In this document: in pieces, positions 42,494 through 55,077 of the stretch
Layout: every line of letters starts with the position of its first letter
How positions within the stretch are numbered: the stretch's first letter is position 1
NCBI GenBank assembly: GCA_964036195.1
Contig: OZ038450.1
Span: 30,506,794 to 30,570,793 of the forward strand
Source: Sphaerolaimus hirsutus
Lineage: Eukaryota > Nematoda > Chromadorea > Monhysterida > Sphaerolaimidae
Reading direction: 5' to 3'
DNA: 64,000 nt
Notes under the pieces: generated by a model
Told to the model about the DNA's origin: nothing
The model's input: the letters and a program-made list of their open reading frames with translations, nothing else
The model's database searches: none
Made by a program: the position numbers and the translations under genes

Positions 42494-43095
42494 CCGCTTA
42501 TTTGTCGCTTTTTAAAATGCTACCACCGAGCACGAATGGCACCACGGCATCATTGCGCCGAGCACCAAAAGCGCCATGGCACTTTTTCATAACACAGTGC
42601 CAAGCACCAATGGCACCACAGCAAAAAGGCGCCAAGCACCAAAAGCACCATGGCGCTTGTTGCTTTGAGGCTAGCACCAGGTACCAGCGCCATGGTGCTT
42701 TTACATCACTAGCCTTGAATAACACCCCTTGAATAAATCCCTCCTCATTGAGTAATTCCTTGCTTGAGTAAGATGTGATTGAGATTAATTAGTCCTTGGT
42801 TGGTTAATTTTGTGCACAATTCCTGCGTGGTACTTGTAGACAGTGCAAAGAAGTTGTAACTTACATCTCTCTTTGCCAAAATTGATAGAGCTACTGTATT
42901 TACCTCATTTTATCCCTCTCTAACTCCCCCCTGTTAGTTGAGTTTAGGAAAAATAAAAAATACTTGCTCCCTCTAAAAAATACCACTCCCTAGTAAAACT
43001 CTTCTCTGATTGATGTCTGTGAAAACATTCATGGAAAAAAATATGTTATGTTTGTTTTCTTTTTAGTCATATATATTTTTTGTCTGTATTATGGG
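42494..43095. mobile_element. GCGCC-family hAT remnant and unique arm sequence
   Basis: 42494-42714 is a degenerate array ending GGTGCTTTTACATCACTA. 42715-43095 is AT-rich without features. Mirrored at about 44260-44858. Confidence 0.55.
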
Positions 43096-44259
43096 CAATG
43101 ATGGGTGAGTTCTCAAAAAAAAACACTTTCTGTATTTTGAGTTTTTCGAAAATGAGTTTTGAGTTTTGAGTTTTTTTTCACAAAAAAACTTGAGTTTCTG
43201 TTTCTGTGTTTTTTTAAAAACTTGAGTTTTTTGGCAAAAACTCAAGTTTTTTTTTGGTAAAAACTCAAGTTTTTTTAGTAAAAACTCAAGTTTTTTGATA
43301 AAAACTCAGTTGTTTTACAAAAAGTTGCATTTTACAGCATTTTACTGTTAAAATAGGGGTTTTCTTATCTAATATAGGTTTTGCATATGTTTTGTCATGT
43401 ATTGGAAAATTCTCATTAGTTCACTGGAGGTGGAGGTAGTTCCAAATGGGTGACCACTACATTTGACAGTATGGGAGGTGAGGAGCCCTCAGCTCAATTG
43501 TGTGAGCTAGCAGCCCCTGGTGGACACTCCTCAACACTTCAATACTGTCAAAACAACCAGGAGTTGCGGACACCATTATTTTTAGATACTTATTTCATTG
43601 TTAAACTTGGATACTATGTACATATTTACACACTATACATACATGCATACCTTATGTATGCACATACATACATTGTTCAGTTCAAACGTTGTGCCTTCAA
43701 TTGCTTGGATAAATAAAACTCAAAAAACATTTCCATATTTTCTGTGTTTCCATGTTTCCATGTTTGGCTATTTACACAGGTCCCGGCCGGGGACCGGGAC
43801 CCAGCAAAAAATAATTTTTTTCAAAAGTGAATAATTGGCGTGTATGGGTTGTTTGCATGTTAATTAGGTGAATTATCACCAAATTAGCATGCACAAAATT
43901 TTTGAGAGACGGTTACATGCGCTGATGCAAATTTTTTTTGGGGGGTGTATAAATTTTTTTTCGATTTGTCTCAAATTTGGCATGTGTGTACTCCTTTGTT
44001 ATGAATAAAATAACAACCGGTAACCGCGCTGACTGAAATTTGCATGCGAAGGCATGCACTCACTAATGCGGAGTTTTTACCAAAAAACTTGAGTTTTTAC
44101 ACAAAAAAACTTGAGTTTTTACCAAAAAACTCAAGTTTTTTCAAAAAACACAGAAACAGAAACTCAAGTTTTTTTATGAAAAAAACTCAAAACTCAAAAC
44201 TCATTTTTGAAAAACTCAAAATACAGAAAGTGTTTTTTTTGAGAACTCACCCATCATTG
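43096..44259. repeat. Centre of palindrome 2
   Basis: Both borders are the same end of a CAACGATGG-family hAT (CAATGATGGGTGAGTTCTC and its complement), so this is two facing copies and not one element. The left copy runs nearly complete to about 43760. A Mutator-like fragment follows (43766 to about 44060), then only about 190 bases of the right copy. The arms therefore meet inside a hAT, with a spacer of about 43330-44070. Confidence 0.75.
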
Positions 44260-45228
44260 CCCATAATACAGACAAAAGAATATGTGACTAAAAAGAAAAC
44301 AAACATAACATATTTTTTCCATGAATGTTTTCACAGACATCAATCAGAGAAGAGTTTTACTAGGGAGTGGGATTTTTTAGAGGGAGCAGGTATTTTTTAT
44401 TTTTTCTAAACTCAACTAACAGGGGGGAGTTAGAGAGGAATAAAATGGAGTAAATACAGTAGCTCTATCAATTTTGGCAAAGAGAGATGTAAGTTACAAC
44501 TTCTTTGCACTGTCTACAAGTACCACGCAGGAATTGTGCACAAAATTAACCAACCAAGGACTAATTAATCTCAATCAGATCTTACTCAAGCAAGGAATTA
44601 CTCAATGAGGAGGGATTTATTCAAGGGGTGTTATTCAAGGCTAGTGATGTAAAAGCGCCATGGCGCTGGTGCCTGGTGCTAGCCTCAAAGCAACAAGCGC
44701 CATGGTGCTTTTGGTGCTTGGCGCCTTTTGCTGTGGTGCCATTGGTGCTTGGCACTGTGTTATGAAAAAGCGCCATGGCGCTTTTGGTGCTCAGTGCAAT
44801 GATGCCGTGGTGCCATTGGTGCTCGGTGGTAGCATTTTAAAAAGCGCCAAATAAGTGGGCTATTTACACAGGCCCCGACTGGGACCGGTCCCCGGCAAAA
44901 AATTCAAATAGTCAAAAGTCAGTAATTGGTGTGTATGGGTTGATTGCATGTAAATTAGGTGAATTTTACACCAAATTTGCATGCACAAAATTTCTGCAAC
45001 ACGGTCACACACACCCATGCATATTTTTTGGGGTGTGTAAATTTATTTCGATTTGGCTCAAATTTGGCATGTGTGTACTCCTTCGCTTAGAGGGTTCGCA
45101 TGCCAAATTTCAGCTCAGGGCGATTAGTGAATCCTATTTTATTTACACTTTAATTTTCATCGATCACTGTATTTTTGTATAGTGATTGAAATCCTGCTGG
45201 GGAAATGTCGAAATGGCCCCGACCGGGG

Positions 45229-45394
45229 TCATAGGCGGCGCAAGTGCTTGTGCACTTGTGAATGTCACAAGCGGAATTTTCTGTGTCACAAGCAGAAATA
45301 CCTAGTTTATCTAGTAAAAAGTGTCACAAGGTCAAATTTTGGCCAATGTGATTGTGAATGTCACAAGCACAAATTGGGACCTTGCTCCGCCCAT
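45229..45394. mobile_element. Small TIR insertion in right arm only
   Basis: Inverted ends ATAGGCGGCGCAAG and CTTGCTCCGCCCAT. GACCGGGG stands on both sides (45221-45228, 45395-45402). The left arm lacks it near 42115-42140. The inside repeats GTCACAAGC. Confidence 0.7.
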
Positions 45395-46519
45395 GACCGG
45401 GGTAAAACGTCCCCAGTGAGAAATTTTTTGTTTCACTAAAGGAAGAATTTTGGTCCCCAACCGGGGACGTTTGTCCCTGGCAGGGGACAAATTTGTAGTC
45501 TTCAGGCAGAATGTCAATCACTATACAAAAATACAGTGATCGATGAAAATTAAAGTGTAAATAAAATAGAATTCACTTATCGCCCTGAGCTGAAATTTGG
45601 CATGCGAACTCACTAAGCGAAGGAGTACACACATGCCAAATTTGAGCCAAAGCGAAATAAATTTACACACACCCCACAAAATATGCATGCGTGTGAGTAA
45701 CTATCTTGCAAAAATTTTGTGCATGCTAATTTGGTGACAATTCGCCTAATTTACAGGCAAACAACCCATACACACCAATTATAGACTATTGAAATTTTTT
45801 ATTTTTTGCCGGGGATTGGTCCCCGGCCGGGAGCTGTCTAAATAGCCAAATAAGCGCCAAGGAGTTCAAAAAATATATCACTATTTTGTGTGAAAAAATT
45901 TTGTGTGCATGATTTACAGAAGTAAATGTGTTACTGTAAGTGTATTCAGGAAGAACAAACCCTCTACTGCTTATTTTGTATACATGTTCATGCAATTGCA
46001 AGGATATTCAACACTTTTCCCAAATAATGGGCCAATGAGCGATGTTCAAATGCAATAAAAAAAATTAAAATAAAATGGAAAATTGAAGAATAAAATATAA
46101 AAAAATAACATGAAACAAGAATAAAATTAAAATAAAATACAATTTTTATACAATTTTTTTACAATATGTATACAAATAATTTTTTTTCAACCAACTGTGG
46201 TCAGGTGTCATGTAAAAACCATGTTAAGTGTTAAATGTCATGTATAAGACATTGTAAAGTGTCATGTGAATGCAGATCTTATTTTATCATATCTAAATCT
46301 CATTTTATCATATCCAAACCCTCTGTTCTTGTATCCAAATCTTATGTAAAAGGGTAAGATTTGGATACAAAACATAAGTTTTGGATACTATAAAATAGGA
46401 TTTAGATACACATGACACTTTAAAGGGTCTTTTACATGACATTTGACACTAAACAGAGTCTTTTAAGTGACACATGACATTATCTATACATGTTATGAAG
46501 CAACCAAAGTCAGCGTCTT

Positions 46520-46689
46520 CTACCACCGATTCCGGCAACTCCAAGACCGTAGTGAGTGACGGCCTCTAGAGTAGTTGGATTTTCTCGTTGTAGCTGAACG
46601 TCCACTTGTCGACAGCCAAGTTGAGTTTATTTCGTGGTTGACAGGGGGTTTCGAAGTTGTTTCAGGTACTTTATTTTGATCAGATACAG
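46520..46689 (-). CDS. C-terminal Ser/Arg-rich exon, palindrome 2 right arm
   Basis: Mirror copy of 40834-41003 with the same acceptor, phase 1, length and stop codon. It ends RGRHSLRSWSCRNRW. The open frame is kept in both arms. Confidence 0.45.
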
Positions 46690-48497
46690 CTTGAATATAA
46701 AAGCGCAATGTTAGCGAGCTTCCTAGTCAAAGTCAAAGTCGAAGCTTATTGTCGGTCACAAGCTTGGGGTCAGAAGACTGAAGTAAAAACTTCCAAAGTA
46801 GCCGAGACATGGAAATTGTGTATAAAAACATGGCTACAATAATTCCCTAAATACAAATGAGCAAATAAGACACAAATGCACCAATAAGACACATTTAGCC
46901 GAAACAGTTGGCTTAAACTAAGCGTGTGTACATTCAAATACTTATGGTAAAGAAATACCAGGTACAATTTGGGCGAATAGAAAAACTATTAATCTTGTGA
47001 GGCATTAAGTCGGCAAACTCAGCCGATTTACTAATCTGTTTCAATTTGTCAGAAAACATTGACCCACTTTGGAAACTAATATAATAGAGTTGGAAATTGT
47101 AAATAGTAATGCAAATGTTCCTAATGTCATAAGTAGAGCAGAGTATATTCATCATAATAATCATTCCTGAAAACGTATACTTGATAATTGGCAAATTGGG
47201 ACTTATTTGAGGTAAATGGGTATATTAATTGAGCAGGGTTAATATAATATATTTGATATAATTCGAGCAGGGTATCCAACATAAATGTCAAAGTAATATA
47301 AATATATATAAAGCATTGCAAAGCTATAATAATTATGCCTACGCGAAGGGCTTAGTAAATATGTGCTAGTCAAACACAGGGCACCATTTCTCTATTAGGA
47401 CGCTCATTCAAAGAAGTTATGTGAAGTAATGTACCATAAATATTATTTATAAGATTTGAGTTTCCCAAATTGCAAGTAAACTAAACATGTGTGTATATAA
47501 TAATAATCAGAAAATTATGGCGAATCGAATGAACCTAAATTTATGTTCATAAACCTAATAGTAACATATTTGACCTTTTAACTTAAATATTTTACATAAA
47601 CCTATCAATAACTTATAAGACACTTTCTTAATCAAATATTCTCTATGGATAAATAATATAGTGCAGGAAATATATTTTGCGTGGTAAATTAATATAGTGC
47701 ATGAAATAGATAAAGTGCGTGAATATAGATATTGAACAAAATGAACCTAATTATCAATTCTCTGTATTTCTTTATCCATCCATTTTGTCACGGTCAACAC
47801 AATACAAATCTAAGCACTTTTTTCCGCGATGGCTTGCCATTGTCAACCGGAACTCGCAGCTGTAAAATAACATCACAAAAAGACGAAAACTTGTCTCAAT
47901 TAGGTGTTATCTTGCATCTTACACAAGTAAATAACACTGCATTAGCATTGCTGCACTTGAGGAGCAGCAAAAAGTTTTTGGCGCTGGCGCCATTGGCGCT
48001 TTGTGTCAACATCCTTTGGCACCATTGGTGCTTGGCGCCTTGTTCTTGAAAAGTGCCATGGCGCTTTTGGCGCTTGGCGCTTTTTTGCTGTGGCGCCATT
48101 GGCGTATGGCCACAAAAGTCTGGCGTTTTTTTACATCACTATTCAAGGCCAACTTTATCTTTATTTTTTTGACTCGATTAGGCATAATCTTGCTTTTGGC
48201 ACTGGCGCTATTTGTGTTTGGTGCTCGCATGCCAAAAGCACCATGGGGGTATTCAAAGTGGAATTTATTGAGATCTCAATTGAGTAGCTGTTTCAATTTT
48301 GACAACGAAACATGTAGGTTACAAGTTTTCTGCACTTTGTAAAAGTACCATGCAGAAACCATGTGCCTATCATGTTGAAGCAGAGTAAAACACATGCAAA
48401 CATCAAATGCTCCACTTGATTAATCGAACATTGACTATTCAATTGCATCAATGTGAACTTTTTCAATTTACAAATGTGTCCCTTTGCAAAATACAGT

Positions 48498-48698
48498 TTA
48501 TGCCACAATAAATACCACATTGTAAAAAAACAATTCTAACAATAATCTGTCACTGACAGAGCCATTCAAAGTAATTATTGCTGTGCACCATAGATCATTA
48601 TAAATCACAATCTCAATCATTTGGAGATCAAAAGATGTTGCTGCAGGCCATATGCAAAATAATAATAGTGTGTAAACTAGAAAGGGCATAGACAACAT
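48498..48698 (-). CDS. Signal-peptide frame, palindrome 2 right arm
   Basis: ATG at 48698 reads MLSMPFLVYTLLLFCIWPAA, then TSFDLQMIEIV. Unlike the left arm the frame continues past this point to 48498, because a 13-base segment near the end is absent. The true exon end is not identifiable. The GTAAAG-type element 48704-49052 lies immediately upstream. Confidence 0.45.
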   Translation of the reverse strand: MLSMPFLVYTLLLFCIWPAATSFDLQMIEIVIYNDLWCTAIITLNGSVSDRLLLELFFYNVVFIVA

Positions 48699-50693
48699 GC
48701 TGGGGGCACTCCCAGACCCTATAAAAGACCCTGTAAAGTGGCAAAGACCCTGTAAAATGTCATGTGTCATGTAAAAGACCCTGTTAAATGTCGTGTGTCA
48801 TGTAAAAGACCCTGTCAATTGTCAAATGTCATGTAAAAGACCCTGGCAAGTGTCATGTGTTTCCAAATCTTATGTTTTTGTATCCAAATCTTATGTAAAA
48901 AGTAAGATTTGGATACAAAAACATAAGATTTGGATATGATAAAATAAGATTTGGATACACGTGACACTTTACATGCTATTTTACATGACACATCACATTT
49001 TACAGGGTCTTTGACCACTTTTCAGGGTCTTTTACAGGGTCTAAGCGTGGCAGCTGATAATCAGAACATAAATATGGAAGCTCCAGGTGATTCTGATCAT
49101 TTTAATTGTTTACTGGTGAAAATTGGTTGAGAAATAGCTGAGATATTGAGTTCTGAAATTGCATGCATTTTCATTCAACTGGATCAAATCAGCATATGAA
49201 ATTTACACATCACTAATCCGACCACACAAATTTAATCTGCACGCTGTCCTGATCATTTTAATTGTTGACCGCTCATAAACAGCCCATAAATGACCAACTT
49301 ATTAAGCTTCAAAATCAATGTCCAGATAAGGCATACAAAATGAACGCCTTTGTATAGACGCTTTAATCTCAGGACTGGGGGATTATTTGAGCAAACAAAA
49401 ATGTTTGGTCACAACACAAATGAAATTTAATGTACATAATTATTTACTGCACATTTCAAAACAACATTAAAATCACTGCAATACAACATGATCTCAGATG
49501 ATCACCAAAAACATCCATCAGTTCCCACGTTTCTTGCACATCACCCTGATTTGCATATTAATTTTACCTTAATAGCAGTGTTGTTGATGAAAGTGTTGAA
49601 TACTATCAGCACATTGCCAACACTGGTGGCTTACACTAGCCAAAGTTTCGCGATCACAACTTAAAGCAGCGTTGAGCTAGAGCACCATGTGTACATCAGT
49701 ACAAAATGACCGAAATTGTAACACCCACAGTTCCGCAGTGGGTGGAGCTTGAGGGGTGATATTTTGGGTAAAAACTCAAAACACCTGATATGTTTACGTG
49801 TTAAAATTTTGTGACAGTAGCTCGCCCCTAGCGCAAATGGCGAGCACTGTCCAGGGACTTTTCAGCCCGACCATGCATACCTATTTGAGTGAAATCACAA
49901 AAAATAAAACTAACTCAGTCGACACCCTAATGCAATAATCTTTCTGAAGCACAAGGGCCGAATGGACCTTTTGTAAGGTCAAAAATTCTGTTTACAAAAA
50001 TAAAATTTGTCGCCGGGGTCGTTTAGCCCGGGGACAGTTACCACAAAGTCCCAAAAAGTAGCATAAATTTTTGTGTGGTATGGGCACGGGGCCAAACGAC
50101 CCCGGTCGGGGACGAAAATTTGTTGTATACTAAAAAAAATTTTTCTCGCCGGGGTCGTTTGGCCCCGACCGGGGACAATTACCACAAAGTCCCAAAAAGT
50201 ACCATAAATTTTAGTGTGGTACCGGGGCCAAACGACCCCGGTCGGGGACCAAATTTCGTTGTATACTGAAAAAAAAATTTCCTCACCGGGGACGTATGGC
50301 CCCGGTCGGGGCCATTTCAATATTGCCGGGGACCGGTCCCCGGCAGGATTTCATGCACTATAAAAAATACAGTATTTAACGAAAATTTAAGTGTCAATAA
50401 AAAAATTATCAGTAACCGCTATGAGCTAAATTTTGGCATGCGTACTCACTAAACAAAGGAGTACACGCATGCCAAATTTGAGAAAAATCAAAAAAAAATT
50501 TACACCCCCCCAACAAAATTTGCGTCGGCGTGTGTAACGGTCGTGCAGAAATTTTGTGCATGCAAATTTGGTGTTAATTAACCTAATTAACACACAAAGA
50601 ACCCATGCACACCAATTATTGTTTTTTGACAAAATTTATTTTTTGCCGGGGTCCGGTCCCCGGCCGGGGCCTGTGTAAATAGCCAAATTATTT

Positions 50694-51057
50694 ACGAAGA
50701 TTTTAATCATGAATTTATGGTAACTTTCCATACTAAGTGTGCTGTGCGCCGAGTATAGATGTATCGGCAATCTCAATAAGTCTGATCAAAATTTCTGTAT
50801 TTGACCCACACTGGTCAAAATGAACACGTTGCGTCATGATCCATTGCAGATTAATCCGCAAATGACCGCACAGATAGCTTGTGCAAACAAAAATGGTGAT
50901 TGGTCAGCGCGTTCATGCGACAATGACCGTATTCTTAAAGTGACCCTTTTTCTACCCAACCCTACAAACCTGTGCATAAAAATGGACTTAAAATGAATTT
51001 GTATTGAAAATAATGTGAACTGGAAATGCAATTGACTTTAGTCTGTGAGACGAAGTA
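50694..51057. other. Spacer right of palindrome 2
   Basis: Unique sequence with no exon or repeat recognised. Confidence 0.4.
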
Positions 51058-52437
51058 TAGGGTGGCCCACGTCAGGCGCACGCTTTCAATTGGCTTCCAA
51101 CACGTCAATTTTGAATGAAAACTGCTCAAATTTGGTATGGGGGTGGATAAATGTACCCCATTTGTTGTGTTAGGTGCACGGTTCCACATCACAAAAATTC
51201 ATGCCGGATCGTGGAGCAAAGTTTAATACGTGTTTGAGCGTGGCGCATGTCAGGCAATCGTCTACCAAAGCACCAATTATTCATAAAAATAGTCCAACTT
51301 TGGCATGACAGTAGATAAATGTAACCTATTCAGTATGTTAAAAGCAACGATGGGTGTATTCTCAAAATAAAAACACTTACGGTATTTTGAGTTTTTCAAA
51401 AATGAATATCTGTGTTTTGAGTTTTTTTCACGAAAAAAACTTGAGTTTCTGTGTTTTATTTCTGTGTTTTTTTAAAAACTTGAGGTTTTTGGTAAAAACT
51501 CAAGTTTTTTTAATAAAAACTCAAATTTTTTATTAAAAACTCAAGTTTTTTTTAGTAAAAACTCGAATTGTTTTACAAAAAGTTGCATTTTACAGCATTT
51601 TACTGTTGAAACAGTGGTTTTCTTATCAAATATTGGTTTTGCATATGTTTTGTCATGTATTGGACAATTTTCATTAGTTCACTGGAGGTAGTTCCAAATG
51701 GGTGACCAATACCTTTGACAGTTTGGGAAATGAAGAGCCCTCAGCTCAATTGTGTGAGCTAGCAGACCCTGGTGGACACTCCTCAACACTTTGATCACAG
51801 TCCATAATATTGTCGAAACCACCAGGAGCTGTCGACACCATTATTTTTTGGATACTCATTTCATCGTTAAACTTGGATACTATGCACATATTTACACACT
51901 ATACATACATGCATACTTTATGTATGCACATACACACATTGTTCAGTTCAAATCTTGTGCCTTCAATTGCTTGAAAAAAACCCTCAAAATAACATTTCCT
52001 TATTTTCTGTGTTTCCGTGTTTCCGTGTTCTCCAAAAAAGAACTCATTTGAGTTTCCGTGTTTTTCAAAATTGTTGAGTTTCCATGTTTCTGTGTTAAAC
52101 AAAAACACGGAAACTCAATGAGTTTCCGTATTTAATATGTGTGTTTTTGCCATCGTTGGTTAAAAGCACACACATAAATATCACTAAATTTTCACATTTA
52201 TCACATCGTATGCAAAACAACGTCACTCCACAGGACCATCTACAATGGGACACATTCAAAAACCGAAATATGAAACTCTTTCACGTTCTGACACGAAATC
52301 TTGCGATATGAAACCGTGCACTTAACACAACAAATGGGGTACATTTGTTTACCCCCATACCAAATTCGAGCGGATTTCATTCAAAACTGATGTGTTGGGT
52401 GCCAATCAAAACCGTGCGCCTGACGTGGGCCACCCGG
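51058..52437. mobile_element. Mariner-like element, CAGGGTGG family, with nested hAT
   Basis: Ends TAGGGTGGCCCACGTCAGGC and GCCTGACGTGGGCCACCCGG, flanked by TA. A CAACGATGG-family hAT is nested at 51345-52158 with a perfect 8-bp duplication GTTAAAAG (51337-51344, 52159-52166). Related to 30640-31712. Confidence 0.85.
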
Positions 52438-52575
52438 TATTATCTTCCACATATCACATGTTACAATGATCCCATGGGAATTTTTCAATAAACTGGACAT
52501 AACTTTCCTATTTTTTTATTGCACTACAGCTAGTGAAACACTCCAATGAAGCGCGGTCAACGGAAACAGTAAAAA

Positions 52576-52674
52576 ATGAAAAACTTTACTTTGATATTGT
52601 TTTTCACCAGTTTTGCAACATTCTATTTTGTTGGGAAGGCAAAGGCACCATTAAGGATGATTGACAAAATGAAG
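52576..52674 (+). CDS. Candidate signal-peptide exon
   Basis: ATG opens MKNFTLILFFTSFATFYFVG then KAKAPLRMIDKMK, a strong hydrophobic signal with a likely cut after AKA. Donor AAG|GTATAC ends the exon in phase 0. A later donor at 52754 (phase 2) is also possible, since the frame continues with two Cys. It is probably the first coding exon of a secreted protein. The next plausible plus-strand exon with a matching phase is 53419-53496. Confidence 0.45.
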
Positions 52675-52864
52675 GTATACAAGAAGAACATCATGATTTT
52701 GTGCAGAGATAAAAAACTCCAGAGCAACCCGAGTATCCAGGCAACTTGCCACAGGTAGAAAAACAAATCTTCCGAACATGTAACCGCAGTGTCATTATCA
52801 TAGATATCTGCTCAGGGGGACATTTGCAAAAAAGCGTTTATTAGTTCATTGAACTGATCTGCCT

Positions 52865-53375
52865 CTGTGAACTACCGTATTACCGTATTTCCTCGAAATA
52901 TCCCCCGGGGGGTGATTGTTTCAGAGTGAGAATTTTGACAGAAAAATGTGAAAAATGCAACAATAACCACCATTGATAAGTTTTTACAGCCTTATATAAG
53001 GATGTAGATGGTATAAACAATGTTCTAACGTAACACAGTAAGTGTTTTGAACATCTGTTGTGCATTTCCCGGACCACAAATTCATAGTGCCGATTTTGAG
53101 GGGGGTATTTCGAGGGGGGGGGGGTATTTCGAGGAAATACGGTACCTCGAAAAACAGGTAATAAATGTGTCCAAACAGGGTATTTTTGGACATAGTAACG
53201 TAGATAGCTACATAAACTAGTCGATGTGTAGCCGCAATGTCAATTAGCAGTAACAAAATACATCATGTACATTGCATACATGATGTACATAATTTCGGGG
53301 AGCGGGTATTTCGAGGGGGGGGGGGGGTAATTCGACGGGGGGTTAATTCAAGGGGGGATAATTCGGGTTAATACA
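52865..53375. mobile_element. CCGTATTTCC-type MITEs
   Basis: 52876-53142 has CCGTATTTCCTCGAAATATC and TTTCGAGGAAATACGG ends with TA borders. A second partial copy lies at about 53295-53375. Confidence 0.7.
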
Positions 53376-53418
53376 GTAATAGGGTTGGTGTGAAGAGTGA
53401 GTTTGATGTCGATCACAG

Positions 53419-53496
53419 GTATCGAGATGTAGTGCAAACAATGCGCAGTGTAATGTGGAATGCACTTCATTAGTCACTTTCTTGATGTGGTTTCAG
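53419..53496 (+). CDS. Candidate Cys-rich exon, diverged
   Basis: After TCGATCACAG the phase-0 frame reads VSRCSANNAQCNVECTS and ends in phase 0 at TTTCAG|GTTTGA. C-S-A-N-N-A-Q-C resembles C-S-T-S-D-A-Q-C of the palindrome 1 exon (22113-22232). It matches the phase-0 donor of the signal-peptide exon at 52674. Short and without a copy for comparison. Confidence 0.3.
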
Positions 53497-53552
53497 GTTT
53501 GATGAGGGGATTGATAATTGAAATGCCTGTACAAAATGTGGGTTTGTATGTG

Positions 53553-55008
53553 CAACGATGGAAAAAACACAGAAATTGAACACAGAAACTCATTGAGTTT
53601 CTGTGTTTTTGTTTTACACAGAAACACGGAAACTCACAAATTTTGAAAAACTCAAAACTCAAATGAGTTTTTTTTGGAGAACACAGAAACACAGAAACAC
53701 GGAAACACATAAAAGTTTTTTTTGAGTTTTTGAGTTTTTTTCAGCAAAGTGGTTGAACACATTTTCAGAATGCACATGAATTCAGTTAAACTAAACAAGA
53801 TAAGATATGTATGTATAGCATGTAAATATGTACATAATGTATTCATATTTTATGATGGAACAAAAAATAAATAAAAGATAGCATGCACATCTCCTGGTGG
53901 ACATGTTTAAATATAATTGTAGTTCAAATCAATTCTGTAGTCTTCCATACAGTGCACATCCATTGAAGAATTTAGGAGTACTGCGTAAATTGTTGTTTGT
54001 GAGCATTTTGTTGATGCTGGTGTTGCGATGTGGGTGGATGTCCTCATTGAGGACATTTTTATGGACTTTTTCGACACTTGAATGAATACACATATGTTAT
54101 GTGGGGTGAAAACATGTGCAAAACCAATATTTTATAAGAAAACCACTGTTTCCACATCAAAAATGAAAATGCTGTAAATCAGAATTTTTGGGGGGAAAAC
54201 CAGAGTTGTTAGAATTACTGAACTTTTTTAAAAGTATACGTAAATGTAAAGTTTTTTTTTTACTCACCACAAAGTATAGAAAACGTAAAATACTTTTTTT
54301 TTACTCGTACGTACGCGTAAATGTGGGTACTTTTTTGTGAGTGTAGAAACGGCTACTTTTCTCCATAGAATGTGTAAAAGTGGGCACTTTTCCATACGTG
54401 TACAGCACAACGTATGTTTTTCTATAATCAAATGACAGATTATATAGTTTTCAAGGTCTCTTTTTTCTAGGAGATAATAATAATCGTTCTCCCGACTCGT
54501 TTACCACATCCATTGTCTCCACAACCATTTCGATTTGGTTGCGAATTTTGAAATTTTTAAAGGCACTACAGCCGCATATCTAAAATATTCAATGGAACCA
54601 CTTCTGTAAATACGTAGCAATGTAGTTACTTTATAAATATCTCCCACATTGAATTTTCATAAATACATTTTCCGTACGCGTACGCTTTGAAAGTGTACGC
54701 GTACAAGTGCGTACGATATTTTTTTGAAAAGTATATGTAAATGTATTTACCGCGTACTCGCGTACGCGTATTTTTTGAGTAAACGTACGTACCTTTTAAC
54801 AACTCTGGGGAAAACTCGAGTTTTTTCAACAAAAACTCGAGTTTTTTTAGAAAAAAACTCAAAAAACTCGAGTTTTTACAAAAAAACACAGAAATACAAA
54901 CAGAGTTACTCAAGTTTTTTTCGATAAAAAAACTCAAAACACAGGTATTCATTTCTGAAAAACTCAAAACACAGAAAGTGGTTTTTCTGGAGAACTTACC
55001 CATCGTTG
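53553..55008. mobile_element. hAT MITE, CAACGATGG family, with nested hAT
   Basis: Ends CAACGATGGAAAAAACACAG and TTACCCATCGTTG, with a perfect 8-bp duplication TGTATGTG (53545-53552, 55009-55016). Nested 54201-54807 is a CAGAGTTG-family hAT with a perfect duplication GGGAAAAC (54193-54200, 54808-54815), rich in TACGCGTACG motifs. Confidence 0.92.
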
Positions 55009-55077
55009 TGTATGTGTCAATGCGTAGAAACCGACGCAAAGGTCCGTTGATAAGTCTGCTAGTACAACATGGTCGAT

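Larger units (their letters stand above)
36789..50684. mobile_element. Giant Mutator-like foldback element (palindrome 2)
   Basis: A 13.9 kb unit beginning GGCTATTTACACAGGCCCCG and ending with its exact complement. A perfect 9-bp direct repeat AAATTATTT flanks it (36780-36788, 50685-50693). The two halves are inverted copies over about 6.5 kb (about 36789-43330 against 44070-50684) around a spacer of about 0.7 kb. The same termini with 9-bp duplications occur on ordinary foldbacks of this family such as 28925-29796. The arms carry a signal-peptide frame and a C-terminal exon, but no transposase frame, so it would need enzymes from elsewhere. Confidence 0.85.

Noticed and set aside
1-50684. 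Whole pattern as pure assembly artefact
   Set aside because: Not accepted for palindrome 2, because its arms differ by insertions, no gap lies at its centre and a 9-bp duplication flanks it. It remains open for palindrome 1, which touches a 200-N join.
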